Of a stretch of DNA of 19,061 bases, positions 7,221-13,941 are shown in pieces. Within the stretch, counting starts at the first letter, position 1; each line of letters opens with the position of its first letter. The DNA comes from Flavobacteriales bacterium UBA7519 (GTDB lineage Bacteria > Bacteroidota > Bacteroidia > Flavobacteriales > Weeksellaceae), in the NCBI GenBank assembly GCA_002476905.1, contig DLND01000201.1, forward strand, positions 25,276-44,336, in the 5' to 3' direction. Position numbers and translations under genes: made by a program. The notes under the pieces were generated by a model, which worked only from the letters and a program-made list of their open reading frames with translations, made no database searches and was not told the DNA's origin.

Positions 7221-8219
7221 ATGAAGACAAATAAAAAAACAAATTCCAATATTGCGTTTCAAAAATGGATCGCTGTTGTCGGGATTATCCTTTTCGTTGG
7301 AAAATTAGTTGCGTGGAAATTGACTAATTCAGATGCCGTTTTCTCTGACGCGATGGAAAGCATCGTGAATGTCATCAGCGCATTTTTGGGGCTTTATTCT
7401 CTATATCTGGCGGCAAAACCACGAGATGAAAACCACCCTTATGGCCACGGAAAAGTGGAGTTCGTAACTTCTGCTATAGAAGGTTCTCTGATTAGTATTG
7501 CCGGCGTAATGATTATCTATGAAGGAACAAACAGTCTGATTTCTGGTAAGGTTCTCAGTAAATTAGATTTAGGAATTTGGATTATTGCGGCAACTGCGAT
7601 TGTTAATTATATCATGGGCTATATTTCGATTCAAATAGGAAAAAGAGAAAATTCCATTGTATTGATTTCTTCTGGAAAACATCTTCAGTCTGATACCATT
7701 ACAACTTTGGGTGTTGTGCTCAGCTTAGTCTTGGTTTATTTTACAAAAATTGTTTGGATTGATTCTGTTGTAGCATTATTTTTCGGATTCTATATCATGT
7801 TTATCGGATACAAAATCATTAGAAAATCATTGAGCGGAATAATGGATGAAGCCGATCCGAAAATGCTGGAAAGATTGGCAAAATTCCTTAACAAAAATCG
7901 AAAACCAGAATGGATTGATATTCATAATATGAAAATCCAGCAATTTGGTAGCAGGCTCCATATAGATGCACATATCACTTTACCTTGGTATTTTGAGTTA
8001 AGAACAGCTCACGATGAGATGGAAGAAGTCATTAAACTAATTGCAAAAAACACCGATAGAACAGTGGAATTCAATTTTCATATGGATGATTGCAAACCTA
8101 CTTCTTGTGCTATTTGTCGGGTTGATAACTGCCCAGTGCGCCAACACGATTTTACAAAAAAGGTAGATTGGAATGGAGAAAATATTTCTCAGCCAGATAA
8201 ACACACACAGGAAAACTAA
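7221..8219 (+). CDS. Cation diffusion facilitator (CDF) family metal exporter
   Basis: Inner-membrane divalent-metal/proton antiporter of 332 residues, with six predicted membrane segments between about 13 and 200 and a cytosolic C-terminal domain. Family marks: the SDAMESIVN stretch in helix 2 (42-50), HPYGHGKVE (72-80) and HLQSD in helix 5 (154-158). By alignment from memory with E. coli FieF/YiiP, the helix-2 ligands Asp-xxx-Asp are replaced by Glu46-xxx-Asn50, while helix 5 keeps His154-xxx-Asp158. The C-terminal domain ends in a Cys-rich tail, Cys291-X4-Cys296-X2-Cys299-X4-Cys304, followed by PVRQH with His309, which could bind metal. Substrate (Zn, Fe, Mn, Co) cannot be decided. The stop overlaps the stop of the convergent exosortase-associated gene by 4 nt. 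Confidence 0.93.
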   Translation: MKTNKKTNSNIAFQKWIAVVGIILFVGKLVAWKLTNSDAVFSDAMESIVNVISAFLGLYSLYLAAKPRDENHPYGHGKVEFVTSAIEGSLISIAGVMIIYEGTNSLISGKVLSKLDLGIWIIAATAIVNYIMGYISIQIGKRENSIVLISSGKHLQSDTITTLGVVLSLVLVYFTKIVWIDSVVALFFGFYIMFIGYKIIRKSLSGIMDEADPKMLERLAKFLNKNRKPEWIDIHNMKIQQFGSRLHIDAHITLPWYFELRTAHDEMEEVIKLIAKNTDRTVEFNFHMDDCKPTSCAICRVDNCPVRQHDFTKKVDWNGENISQPDKHTQEN

Positions 8220-8641
8220 TTCAGAATCATCTTTTTTCTGTAATAAAAAATCGGGATAATGAGAATCAGCGTTAATGGCTGAATGACAAATCTTCTCACA
8301 TAAAAAGAAAATAGATATCCGAATCGGAACTCATCATTGATACAATACAAGTAGATCGGAAAAGTAATGGCAAAAACAAGAAGTATCAATACCAATGCTT
8401 GCTTTGTCCAATGTTTATTTTGGAAGATAGAATGAATGATTATCAAAGAAAAAAAAGTGTTCAAGCCGAATCTGAAAAGATAGCTGAAAATCAGTTTTCC
8501 CCACACAAACTCTGGGAATAAAGCAGACTGATCCGCCGACTTGAAATAGGCCAGAAATGGATCGTAGAAAATCTTGTCTTCCAAGCCGCGGACTGCAATC
8601 AGCCCTATAAAACCGGCTAAAACTAGAATCCATCTAAGCAT
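8216..8641 (-). CDS. Exosortase F system-associated membrane protein
   Basis: A 141-residue protein with four predicted membrane segments (about 1-18, 48-72, 80-100 and 117-134). The N-terminal region after helix 1, VRGLEDKIFYDPFLAYF (17-33), and the C-terminal FYVRRFVIQPL (113-123) match my recollection of the small protein always found next to XrtF in flavobacteria, called exosortase F system-associated protein. Its function is unknown; location and linkage suggest that it helps the exosortase, for instance in complex formation or substrate handling. It starts 8 nt inside the end of xrtF in another frame, which indicates translational coupling. Its stop overlaps that of the convergent CDF gene, and no terminator is seen between them. 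Confidence 0.85.
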   Translation of the reverse strand: MLRWILVLAGFIGLIAVRGLEDKIFYDPFLAYFKSADQSALFPEFVWGKLIFSYLFRFGLNTFFSLIIIHSIFQNKHWTKQALVLILLVFAITFPIYLYCINDEFRFGYLFSFYVRRFVIQPLTLILIIPIFYYRKKMILN

Positions 8642-9164
8642 CTTTTTCTCTTTTCAAAGCAAAAAACTGAATCCATACCAGCCACAGAACGACAACGCCG
8701 CCATAAATGATGGCCGGAAAAATATAATCGTGTCCGATTTTTTCATACTGAGGGTACTTTAGGAAAATAATATTAAGCAGTACAATTCTTAAGACATTGA
8801 GAATATGTAACAGAAAAATGCCACCCAACACATAAAGAAAAGTCTTGGCACCTTTATAAAAAGCAAATATGAAAGCGGCATAAAGAACCACAACAGATAT
8901 CACATTGCAACCTTCCACCATTCTTGTCGTATATGTTCCGGAAGTCTGAAAAAGTACGCTGTGGAGTTTCATGCTGTCTACCAAAGTCGTCGGAAAACCT
9001 AGAAAATACTGGAAAGATGCCACCTGTTCTGCTACATTTCTAGTAAACGGATCTACCACCTCCGCAGAATAGGAATTGAGATAAAATTGGTAAAGCAATA
9101 CCAGAACTATATAAATAATCACAAATCTCAGCAGTATCTTCAGAACGGGAAGAAAATCTTTCAT
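8634..9164 (-). CDS. xrtF: Exosortase family protein XrtF
   Basis: A 176-residue multi-pass membrane protein of the exosortase/archaeosortase superfamily, proposed transpeptidases that cut C-terminal sorting signals of exported proteins at the membrane. The three superfamily residues are present: Cys86 in VEGCNVISV, Arg126 in LNVLRIVLL, and His145 in GHDYIFPAIIYG. Each lies next to a predicted membrane segment, facing the periplasm by the family model. The length and the partner gene downstream (8-nt overlap) fit XrtF of flavobacteria rather than the longer PEP-CTERM enzyme XrtA/EpsH. No protein in this window carries an obvious C-terminal sorting tail, so the substrate must be elsewhere. The gene is divergent from a kinase gene across a 56-nt gap. 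TAGAATTTG at 9200-9192 (minus strand) resembles a -7 box with one extra base. Confidence 0.9.
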   Translation of the reverse strand: MKDFLPVLKILLRFVIIYIVLVLLYQFYLNSYSAEVVDPFTRNVAEQVASFQYFLGFPTTLVDSMKLHSVLFQTSGTYTTRMVEGCNVISVVVLYAAFIFAFYKGAKTFLYVLGGIFLLHILNVLRIVLLNIIFLKYPQYEKIGHDYIFPAIIYGGVVVLWLVWIQFFALKREKDA

Positions 9165-9208
9165 AAAGTAAAATTACAATTTTTCGTGGTTCAAATTCTA
9201 TTATTAAT

Positions 9209-9216
9209 TAACTTTG
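9209..9216 (+). promoter_or_regulatory. -7 promoter box almost at the kinase start codon
   Basis: TAACTTTG is an exact match to TAnnTTTG and ends 4 nt before the ATG of the downstream kinase. With the usual few bases between box and transcription start, the transcript would begin at or next to the start codon, implying a leaderless or near-leaderless mRNA. No TTG is seen at the -33 position. Confidence 0.5.
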
Positions 9217-9220
9217 TTTT

Positions 9221-10234
9221 ATGCAGAATCATCAGGAATTTTTTGAAGAATTTATAAAAGCAAAAGCAGATTTTTTCACAGCGCTGCCACAAAGCGGATC
9301 TTCAAGAATCAATTATATCGGACAGTCAGGAACGCAGAAGTATGTCGTAACATACAATGAAAATCTCCGCGAGAATAATGCATTTTTTTATTTATCAGAT
9401 TTATTTGAAAGTCTGAATCTTAATACGCCCAAAATCCTCAAAATCAATACAGATAATACACTTTACATTCAGGAATTTCTTGGGGATAAAACGCTTTCAG
9501 AAGTAATTTCTAATGAAGGGCAAAGTGAACGTGTAAAATCACTGGTGCGGAAAAGTCTTGAAAAATTATTCCAGTTACAGATGAAAACTTTGGGAAAAAC
9601 AGAATTTCGCAACAGCTTTGAATATGAAAAGTATGATGATCTGCCCATCACACACGATCTCTATTATTTTAAAAACTTTCTAGTGGATGTTCTGGAAATT
9701 GAGTATCATAAATCAACATTGCTTAGGGAATTCAAACTTATTTCTGAAAACATTGTTAATCTTAAGCCAAAGACATTGATGATCCGGGACTTCCAGTCGC
9801 GAAATATTCTGGTGAATGAGAATGATGAGATTTTCTTTATTGATTATCAATCTGCGATGGAAGGTCCAGCAACCTATGATGTGATTTCTTTTCTTTTTCA
9901 GGCAAAGGCAAATTTCACAAAAGAATTCAAATCTGAAATGTTGGATTATTATCTCTCCTTTTGGAATGATGATGATCAAAAAAATCTATCAGAATCTTTT
10001 GAATGGATGAAAATGATGCGTTTTCTTCAGGTTCTGGGCGCTTATGGTTTCCGTGGTTTGATCCAGCGTAAAATGCATTTTCTGGCTAGTCTATTACAAG
10101 GCATTGAAAACGCTTATGAACTAACACAAAGCTGGGATGAGATCGCACTGCAGTTTCCGGAATTGTATTTTATTATCTCAAGGTTGAAGAGTAAAGAAGT
10201 ACAAGCCAAAATTGAGACATTGATTATTGACTGA
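9221..10234 (+). CDS. APH-family phosphotransferase (COG3178-like small-molecule kinase)
   Basis: A 337-residue protein with the aminoglycoside-phosphotransferase/choline-kinase fold. The catalytic loop reads MIRDFQSRNILV (187-198), giving catalytic Asp190 and metal-binding Asn195. FFIDYQSA (205-212) supplies the second metal Asp208. The Arg-Asp-Phe-x-Ser-Arg-Asn form of the loop is typical of the COG3178 group, which includes the bacterial amino-sugar kinase AmgK used in cell-wall recycling. It differs from the His-x-Asp form of drug-resistance APH enzymes. In many genomes such a kinase sits beside a nucleotidyltransferase (MurU-like), but none is present here, so the substrate is open. It is divergent from xrtF and is followed by a 270-nt non-coding gap. 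No alternative start is available before Met121. Confidence 0.82.
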   Translation: MQNHQEFFEEFIKAKADFFTALPQSGSSRINYIGQSGTQKYVVTYNENLRENNAFFYLSDLFESLNLNTPKILKINTDNTLYIQEFLGDKTLSEVISNEGQSERVKSLVRKSLEKLFQLQMKTLGKTEFRNSFEYEKYDDLPITHDLYYFKNFLVDVLEIEYHKSTLLREFKLISENIVNLKPKTLMIRDFQSRNILVNENDEIFFIDYQSAMEGPATYDVISFLFQAKANFTKEFKSEMLDYYLSFWNDDDQKNLSESFEWMKMMRFLQVLGAYGFRGLIQRKMHFLASLLQGIENAYELTQSWDEIALQFPELYFIISRLKSKEVQAKIETLIID

Positions 10235-10300
10235 GTTCGAGAGTCTCATTGCCAAATGACAATAAAATTTAACTGACAAATGCTGTTTGGATAAAGAAAA

Positions 10301-10404
10301 TCCCTAGCCATTGCAGTGGAAATCGTTTTTTGCGTGAACTTCGGGTTTATAGAAATGGAAATTGTCTGCAAAAAAGATTGCAACGGAAAGCGGGAAATAG
10401 CTCC
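10301..10404. repeat. Repeat-like, foldable non-coding element
   Basis: The 270-nt gap 10235-10505 holds no gene. Inside it, ATCGTTTTTTGC (10322-10333) faces GCAAAAAAGAT (10368-10378) as an inverted repeat with a single bulged base. The flanks repeat related words: TTGCAGTGGAAATC (10311-10324), GAAATGGAAATTG (10352-10364) and GATTGCAACGGAAAGC (10376-10391). The outer ends read TCCCTAGCC on the left and GCGGGAAATAGCTCC on the right. I recall similar intergenic elements scattered in Chryseobacterium and related genomes. The strip after it (10427-10443, CTGCGTTCGCTATGACA) also looks like a recurring intergenic word. Whether it is a mobile repeat, an mRNA 3' structure or an RNA gene cannot be decided from one copy. 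Confidence 0.5.
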
Positions 10405-10452
10405 TTAGCATTTTCTTTAGAGTACTTCCTGCGTTCGCTATGACATAAAAAT

Positions 10453-10485
10453 AAAAAAACCTCAGAATTGCTTCTAAGGTTTTTT
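10453..10485. terminator. Bidirectional terminator between the kinase and NlpC/P60 genes
   Basis: AAAAAACCT (10454-10462) pairs with AGGTTTTTT (10477-10485). The stem continues, after one C/A mismatch, as AGAA (10464-10467) with TTCT (10472-10475), and the loop is TTGC. A and T runs on both sides let it work on either strand, ending the minus-strand NlpC/P60 transcript and any transcript from the kinase. Confidence 0.8.
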
Positions 10486-10505
10486 CTGAAATATTTTCAG
10501 TCTCT

Positions 10506-11162
10506 CTAATTATTTAATACACTTAGTTTGTTTTCGGAAATAATTCGTTTTGCAAATCTGAATTTTGGACCCCAATAGCTGTCATCCAGAGATGAAACCA
10601 TAACACCCTTAGATGTTGCAGCATGGATAAACTTTATTTGCCCATCCGCTGTTACTTCTTCCACGATTCCTACGTGCGAAATTCGGCTGCCTCTGTGTGA
10701 GAAAAACACCAGATCACCTTTCTGAAGTTCTGTTTTTTCTACAGAATCACCTTCTTGAGATTGCTCTGCTGCTACTCTTGGAAGATTCATCCCAGCTGCT
10801 GTACCAAAAACGGACAATACGAATGCTGAACAATCTATTCCGCTTCTGGAAGTTCCTCCGAACCTGTACGGTGTCCCTAGGTAACTTTCAGCTTCAGACA
10901 AGATGTTGTCTATTGTATTGCTATGTTTGATGGCGTTTTCTATAGCAGATCTTTTGATGTCTGCGCTGGTATTGGAAATAGCTGCTAAAACTTTTTGCGT
11001 TTTACTTGGCGTATTATTTACAACCGGTTGAATGTTTAACGATGCAAACTTGGCATCAGTTTTGTATGTTTCATTATTAGAAACCACATAGTTAGAAACG
11101 CAAGACTGAAGCGAAAAAAATGTGGTCACAAATAAGATATAAACTAGAACTCTTTTCTTCAT
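10506..11162 (-). CDS. NlpC/P60 family C40 peptidase, lipoprotein
   Basis: A 218-residue exported cell-wall hydrolase, expected to cut peptidoglycan stem peptides (gamma-D-Glu to diaminopimelate type). A lipoprotein signal peptide ends in the lipobox LQSC, with Cys21 as the lipidated residue. A low-complexity linker of about 65 residues leads to the C-terminal NlpC/P60 domain (about 88-210). That domain carries the catalytic Cys111 in GIDCSAFV, His163 in RISHVGIV and the third polar residue His180 in FIHAATSKG, with GTPYRFGG at 96-103. Domain order and size match the Spr/MepS-like single-domain group rather than multi-SH3 enzymes. It is monocistronic by context: a terminator follows and a convergent kinase lies beyond. 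An exact -7 box lies upstream at 11220-11213. Confidence 0.93.
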   Translation of the reverse strand: MKKRVLVYILFVTTFFSLQSCVSNYVVSNNETYKTDAKFASLNIQPVVNNTPSKTQKVLAAISNTSADIKRSAIENAIKHSNTIDNILSEAESYLGTPYRFGGTSRSGIDCSAFVLSVFGTAAGMNLPRVAAEQSQEGDSVEKTELQKGDLVFFSHRGSRISHVGIVEEVTADGQIKFIHAATSKGVMVSSLDDSYWGPKFRFAKRIISENKLSVLNN

Positions 11163-11212
11163 ATATATTTAATTATTTGTGTTAAACTTGAGGTTTTTTT
11201 GTCATTGCATAG

Positions 11213-11220
11213 CAAAAATA
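11213..11220 (-). promoter_or_regulatory. -7 promoter box for the NlpC/P60 gene
   Basis: Read on the minus strand the sequence is TATTTTTG, an exact TAnnTTTG match 50 nt before the start codon, which gives a leader of roughly 45 nt. No clear TTG is present at -33. Confidence 0.42.
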
Positions 11221-11307
11221 GCCAATACTCACGATAGGGCGTTTGAAATCAAATTCAGCGCACTTTAGTTTAACATATTTTAACAGTCTTTTTAAGAATG
11301 TTAAAGA

Positions 11308-11350
11308 AAAACAAACCGCAAAGCCTTTATTTAGACTTTGCGGTTTTATT
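11308..11350. terminator. Terminator after glutamine synthetase III
   Basis: AAACCGCAAAG (11313-11323) and CTTTGCGGTTT (11336-11346) form a perfect 11-bp stem with a 12-nt loop. On the minus strand the hairpin is followed by a T-rich tail (GTTTTTCTTT), 39 nt beyond the glnN stop. The plus strand also has a T run, but no plus-strand gene ends here. Confidence 0.85.
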
Positions 11351-11384
11351 TTTAGTTAAGATTTTTTAACGTTTTAGAAATTGT

Positions 11385-13583
11385 CTATCTAGTAAATAAC
11401 AATTCTCTATATTTTGTCATCGGCCATAATTCGTCATCCACCATCATTTCTAACGCGTCAGATGCTCCTCTCACTACCTCGAAGAAAGGAATGACGTTAT
11501 TACAATATTCTTCGGCTTGTTTTTGACTTCCAGAAGTATTTTTAGCTTTTTCTTTAGCTGCTAGAAGTTCGTCAACTCCAACTTTAATTTGAGAAACATT
11601 CCCGGAAATATCAGAAATCAATTCCAATTGTTCTTTTGCCAAAGTTTTGAATTCTTTGTCTCCGAAGATTTCTTTCAAACCTTTAACGTTCTCAATCAAT
11701 CTGTTTTGATAGTTAAGTGCTGCAGGAATAATGTGGTTTCTTGCGATATCTGCCAAAACTCTAGCTTCGATATCAATCACTGTAGAATATTTCTCTAGCT
11801 TGATTTCGTTTCTAGCTTCGAACTCACGGTGCGAGTATATTCCTAGTTCTTCGTACAGGTCAACAAATTTTTTGTTGAGCTCTTCTTTAAGCGCTTCCGG
11901 CGTGGTTTTAAGGTTGTTGAGTCCTCTTTTTTCTGCTTCTTGCGCCCAATCGTCGGAATAACCGTCACCTTCGAACATAATATTTTTCGATTGTTTGATA
12001 TATTCTCTCAGGATATTGAAAATAGCTTCATCTTTCTTAAGACCAGTTTCAATCAAAGCGTCTACTTCAGTTTTGAAAGTTCTTAATTGTTTTGCAGCAA
12101 TTACGTTCATCACCGTCATTACTTCCGCACAGTTTGCAGAAGAACCAACCGCTCTGATTTCGAACTTATTTCCGGTGAAAGCGAACGGAGAAGTTCTGTT
12201 TCTATCTGTGTTATCTAAAAGAATTTCGGGGATCTTTCCTACAACATTCAATTTTAATTCTGTTTTTTCTTCAGGAGATAATTTTCCATCGGTTACTTTT
12301 TCAAGCTCCTCCAAAACGCCGAATAATTGACTTCCGATAAATGCAGAGATAATAGCTGGTGGCGCTTCATTCGCTCCTAATCTGTGGTCATTGCTTGCAG
12401 ATGCTATACTTGCTCTCAACAAATCTGCGTAATCGTGCACTGCTTTCAAAGTGTTAACAAAGAAAGTTAAGAACTGAAGATTCTTCTTAGGATTTTTTCC
12501 TGGACTCAGAAGATTTTCGCCCGTATCCGTTCCAAGAGACCAGTTGTTATGTTTACCACTTCCGTTTACGCCAGCAAATGGTTTCTCGTGAAATAAAATA
12601 TGGAAGTGATGCTTATGAGCAATTCTCGCCATAATATCCATTAATAAAGAATTATGATCAACTGCAACGTTCGCTTCTTCAAACATTGGAGCCAACTCGA
12701 ATTGGTTAGGCGCCACCTCATTGTGACGAGTCGTTACAGGAATTCCCAACTTCATACATTCTATTTCCAATTCCTTCATATAGTTCATTACTCTTGTAGG
12801 AATCGAACCGAAATAATGATCATCTAACTGCTGTCCCTTCGCCGGAGAATGTCCTAACAAAGTTTTTCCAGTCATAACCAAATCTGGACGAGATTGATAC
12901 AAAGCTGTATCTACCAAGAAATATTCTTGTTCCCACCCTAAAGTTGGAGAAACTTTGGTTACATTTTTATCGAAGTAAGACTTCATTACATCTGTAGCCG
13001 CTTCGTCAACAGCATTCAGCGCTCTTAACAAAGGGGTTTTATTATCTAATGCTTCTCCTGTATAAGAAATAAAAATGGAAGGAATACAAAGTGTAGTCCC
13101 CATAATGAAAGCTGGAGAAGTTGGGTCCCAAGCGGTATAACCTCTGGCTTCGAAAGTGTTTCTGATTCCACCATTTGGGAAAGAAGAAGCATCGGGCTCC
13201 TGCTGAATCAACATACCGCCACTGAATCTCTCGATTGCTCTACCCCCTTCAATTGGCGTAAAGAAAGAATCGTGTTTTTCTGCAGTTGCACCTGTCAACG
13301 GCTGAAACCAGTGCGTGTAATGCGTCACACCTTTTGACAAAGCCCAATCTTTCATAGCCACCGCCACCTGATCTGCAATATGTCTCTGGATTTTTGTTCC
13401 TTTTTTAATCGCATCCAAAATAGAATTGAATGCTTCTTTTGTTAAATATTCTCTCATTGTCTCTTCTGAGAATACATTCTGACAAAACAATTCGGATAGT
13501 TTTGCAGGAACTTCTACGAAATTATCTTTTCGGTAATTTCTGAAAGGAAGCTCGGCTAAGGCTTTAAATCTTAATGTTGACAT
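11385..13583 (-). CDS. glnN: Glutamine synthetase type III
   Basis: ATP-dependent amidation of glutamate to glutamine, the entry of ammonium into metabolism; in many Bacteroidota this dodecameric GSIII is the main form. The 732 residues match GSIII (about 700-730) and are far longer than GSI (about 450). Motifs in order: GWEQEYFLVD (216-225) with metal-binding Glu residues, the GQQLDDHYFG segment (250-259), the NEVAPNQFELAP stretch (288-299), HILFHEKPFAGVNGSGKHNN (328-347) with the ATP/glutamate-binding loop, and the C-terminal helical region special to type III. An exact -7 box lies 25 nt upstream on the minus strand and a hairpin terminator follows the stop, so it is probably transcribed alone. 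No PII or amtB gene is next to it. Confidence 0.96.
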   Translation of the reverse strand: MSTLRFKALAELPFRNYRKDNFVEVPAKLSELFCQNVFSEETMREYLTKEAFNSILDAIKKGTKIQRHIADQVAVAMKDWALSKGVTHYTHWFQPLTGATAEKHDSFFTPIEGGRAIERFSGGMLIQQEPDASSFPNGGIRNTFEARGYTAWDPTSPAFIMGTTLCIPSIFISYTGEALDNKTPLLRALNAVDEAATDVMKSYFDKNVTKVSPTLGWEQEYFLVDTALYQSRPDLVMTGKTLLGHSPAKGQQLDDHYFGSIPTRVMNYMKELEIECMKLGIPVTTRHNEVAPNQFELAPMFEEANVAVDHNSLLMDIMARIAHKHHFHILFHEKPFAGVNGSGKHNNWSLGTDTGENLLSPGKNPKKNLQFLTFFVNTLKAVHDYADLLRASIASASNDHRLGANEAPPAIISAFIGSQLFGVLEELEKVTDGKLSPEEKTELKLNVVGKIPEILLDNTDRNRTSPFAFTGNKFEIRAVGSSANCAEVMTVMNVIAAKQLRTFKTEVDALIETGLKKDEAIFNILREYIKQSKNIMFEGDGYSDDWAQEAEKRGLNNLKTTPEALKEELNKKFVDLYEELGIYSHREFEARNEIKLEKYSTVIDIEARVLADIARNHIIPAALNYQNRLIENVKGLKEIFGDKEFKTLAKEQLELISDISGNVSQIKVGVDELLAAKEKAKNTSGSQKQAEEYCNNVIPFFEVVRGASDALEMMVDDELWPMTKYRELLFTR

Positions 13584-13607
13584 AAAAGTGTGTTATTTTA
13601 AACAGGG

Positions 13608-13615
13608 CAAATTTA
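13608..13615 (-). promoter_or_regulatory. -7 promoter box for glutamine synthetase III
   Basis: The minus strand reads TAAATTTG, an exact TAnnTTTG match, 24 nt before the glnN start. Predicted leader is about 20 nt. Possible TTG elements (13632-13630 and 13627-13625 on the minus strand) are closer than the standard spacing. Confidence 0.5.
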
Positions 13616-13659
13616 CAAAAAATACAATTCAAAATTAAAACGCCCCCTCATTTTTTAAT

Positions 13660-13667
13660 TAACTTTG
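13660..13667 (+). promoter_or_regulatory. Plus-strand -7-like box far upstream of the 555-residue protein gene
   Basis: TAACTTTG matches TAnnTTTG exactly. If used, it would give a leader of about 270 nt or a separate short RNA. No -33 TTG is seen. In AT-rich DNA a chance match is possible. Confidence 0.3.
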
Positions 13668-13941
13668 ATAAAATTTTAAAAAATACATTAAGACACCCTT
13701 TAATATACAATACAGTACCCATCAATTATATAAAATAAAAATTACGATTATTTCAACTGAATATAAATCTAATTTAATTTTTGAAATCAGTGGGGAAAGT
13801 TTAACTTTAGAAACTGTTATAAAATTTGAATAATCAAAACACTTTTAATATCAAACTATTTGAAATTCAAATCATTAAGAATTAAAATATGATTTAAAAT
13901 AAATTTCATATCTTAGCAAACTTTTACAAAAATTTTAATAT

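Larger units (their letters stand above)
13584..13941. other. AT-rich divergent intergenic region (358 nt)
   Basis: This gap separates divergent glnN and the 555-residue protein. It is very AT-rich, with stops in all frames, and shows no gene, tRNA or strong hairpin. It holds the glnN -7 box and, on the plus strand, TAACTTTG at 13660-13667, another exact TAnnTTTG match that lies 274 nt before the next start. Closer to that start there are only near matches, such as TAACTTTA at 13802-13809. The short GC-rich patch CGCCCCC at 13641-13647 stands out against the background. Confidence 0.6.

Noticed and set aside
9221..10234. Aminoglycoside resistance phosphotransferase
   Set aside because: The catalytic loop is Arg-Asp-Phe-Gln-Ser-Arg-Asn, as in COG3178 kinases, not the form of known resistance enzymes. 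The context is chromosomal housekeeping.
10235..10505. A small protein gene in the gap after the kinase
   Set aside because: Stops are frequent in all frames and nothing resembles a protein. The inverted repeats point to a non-coding element instead.
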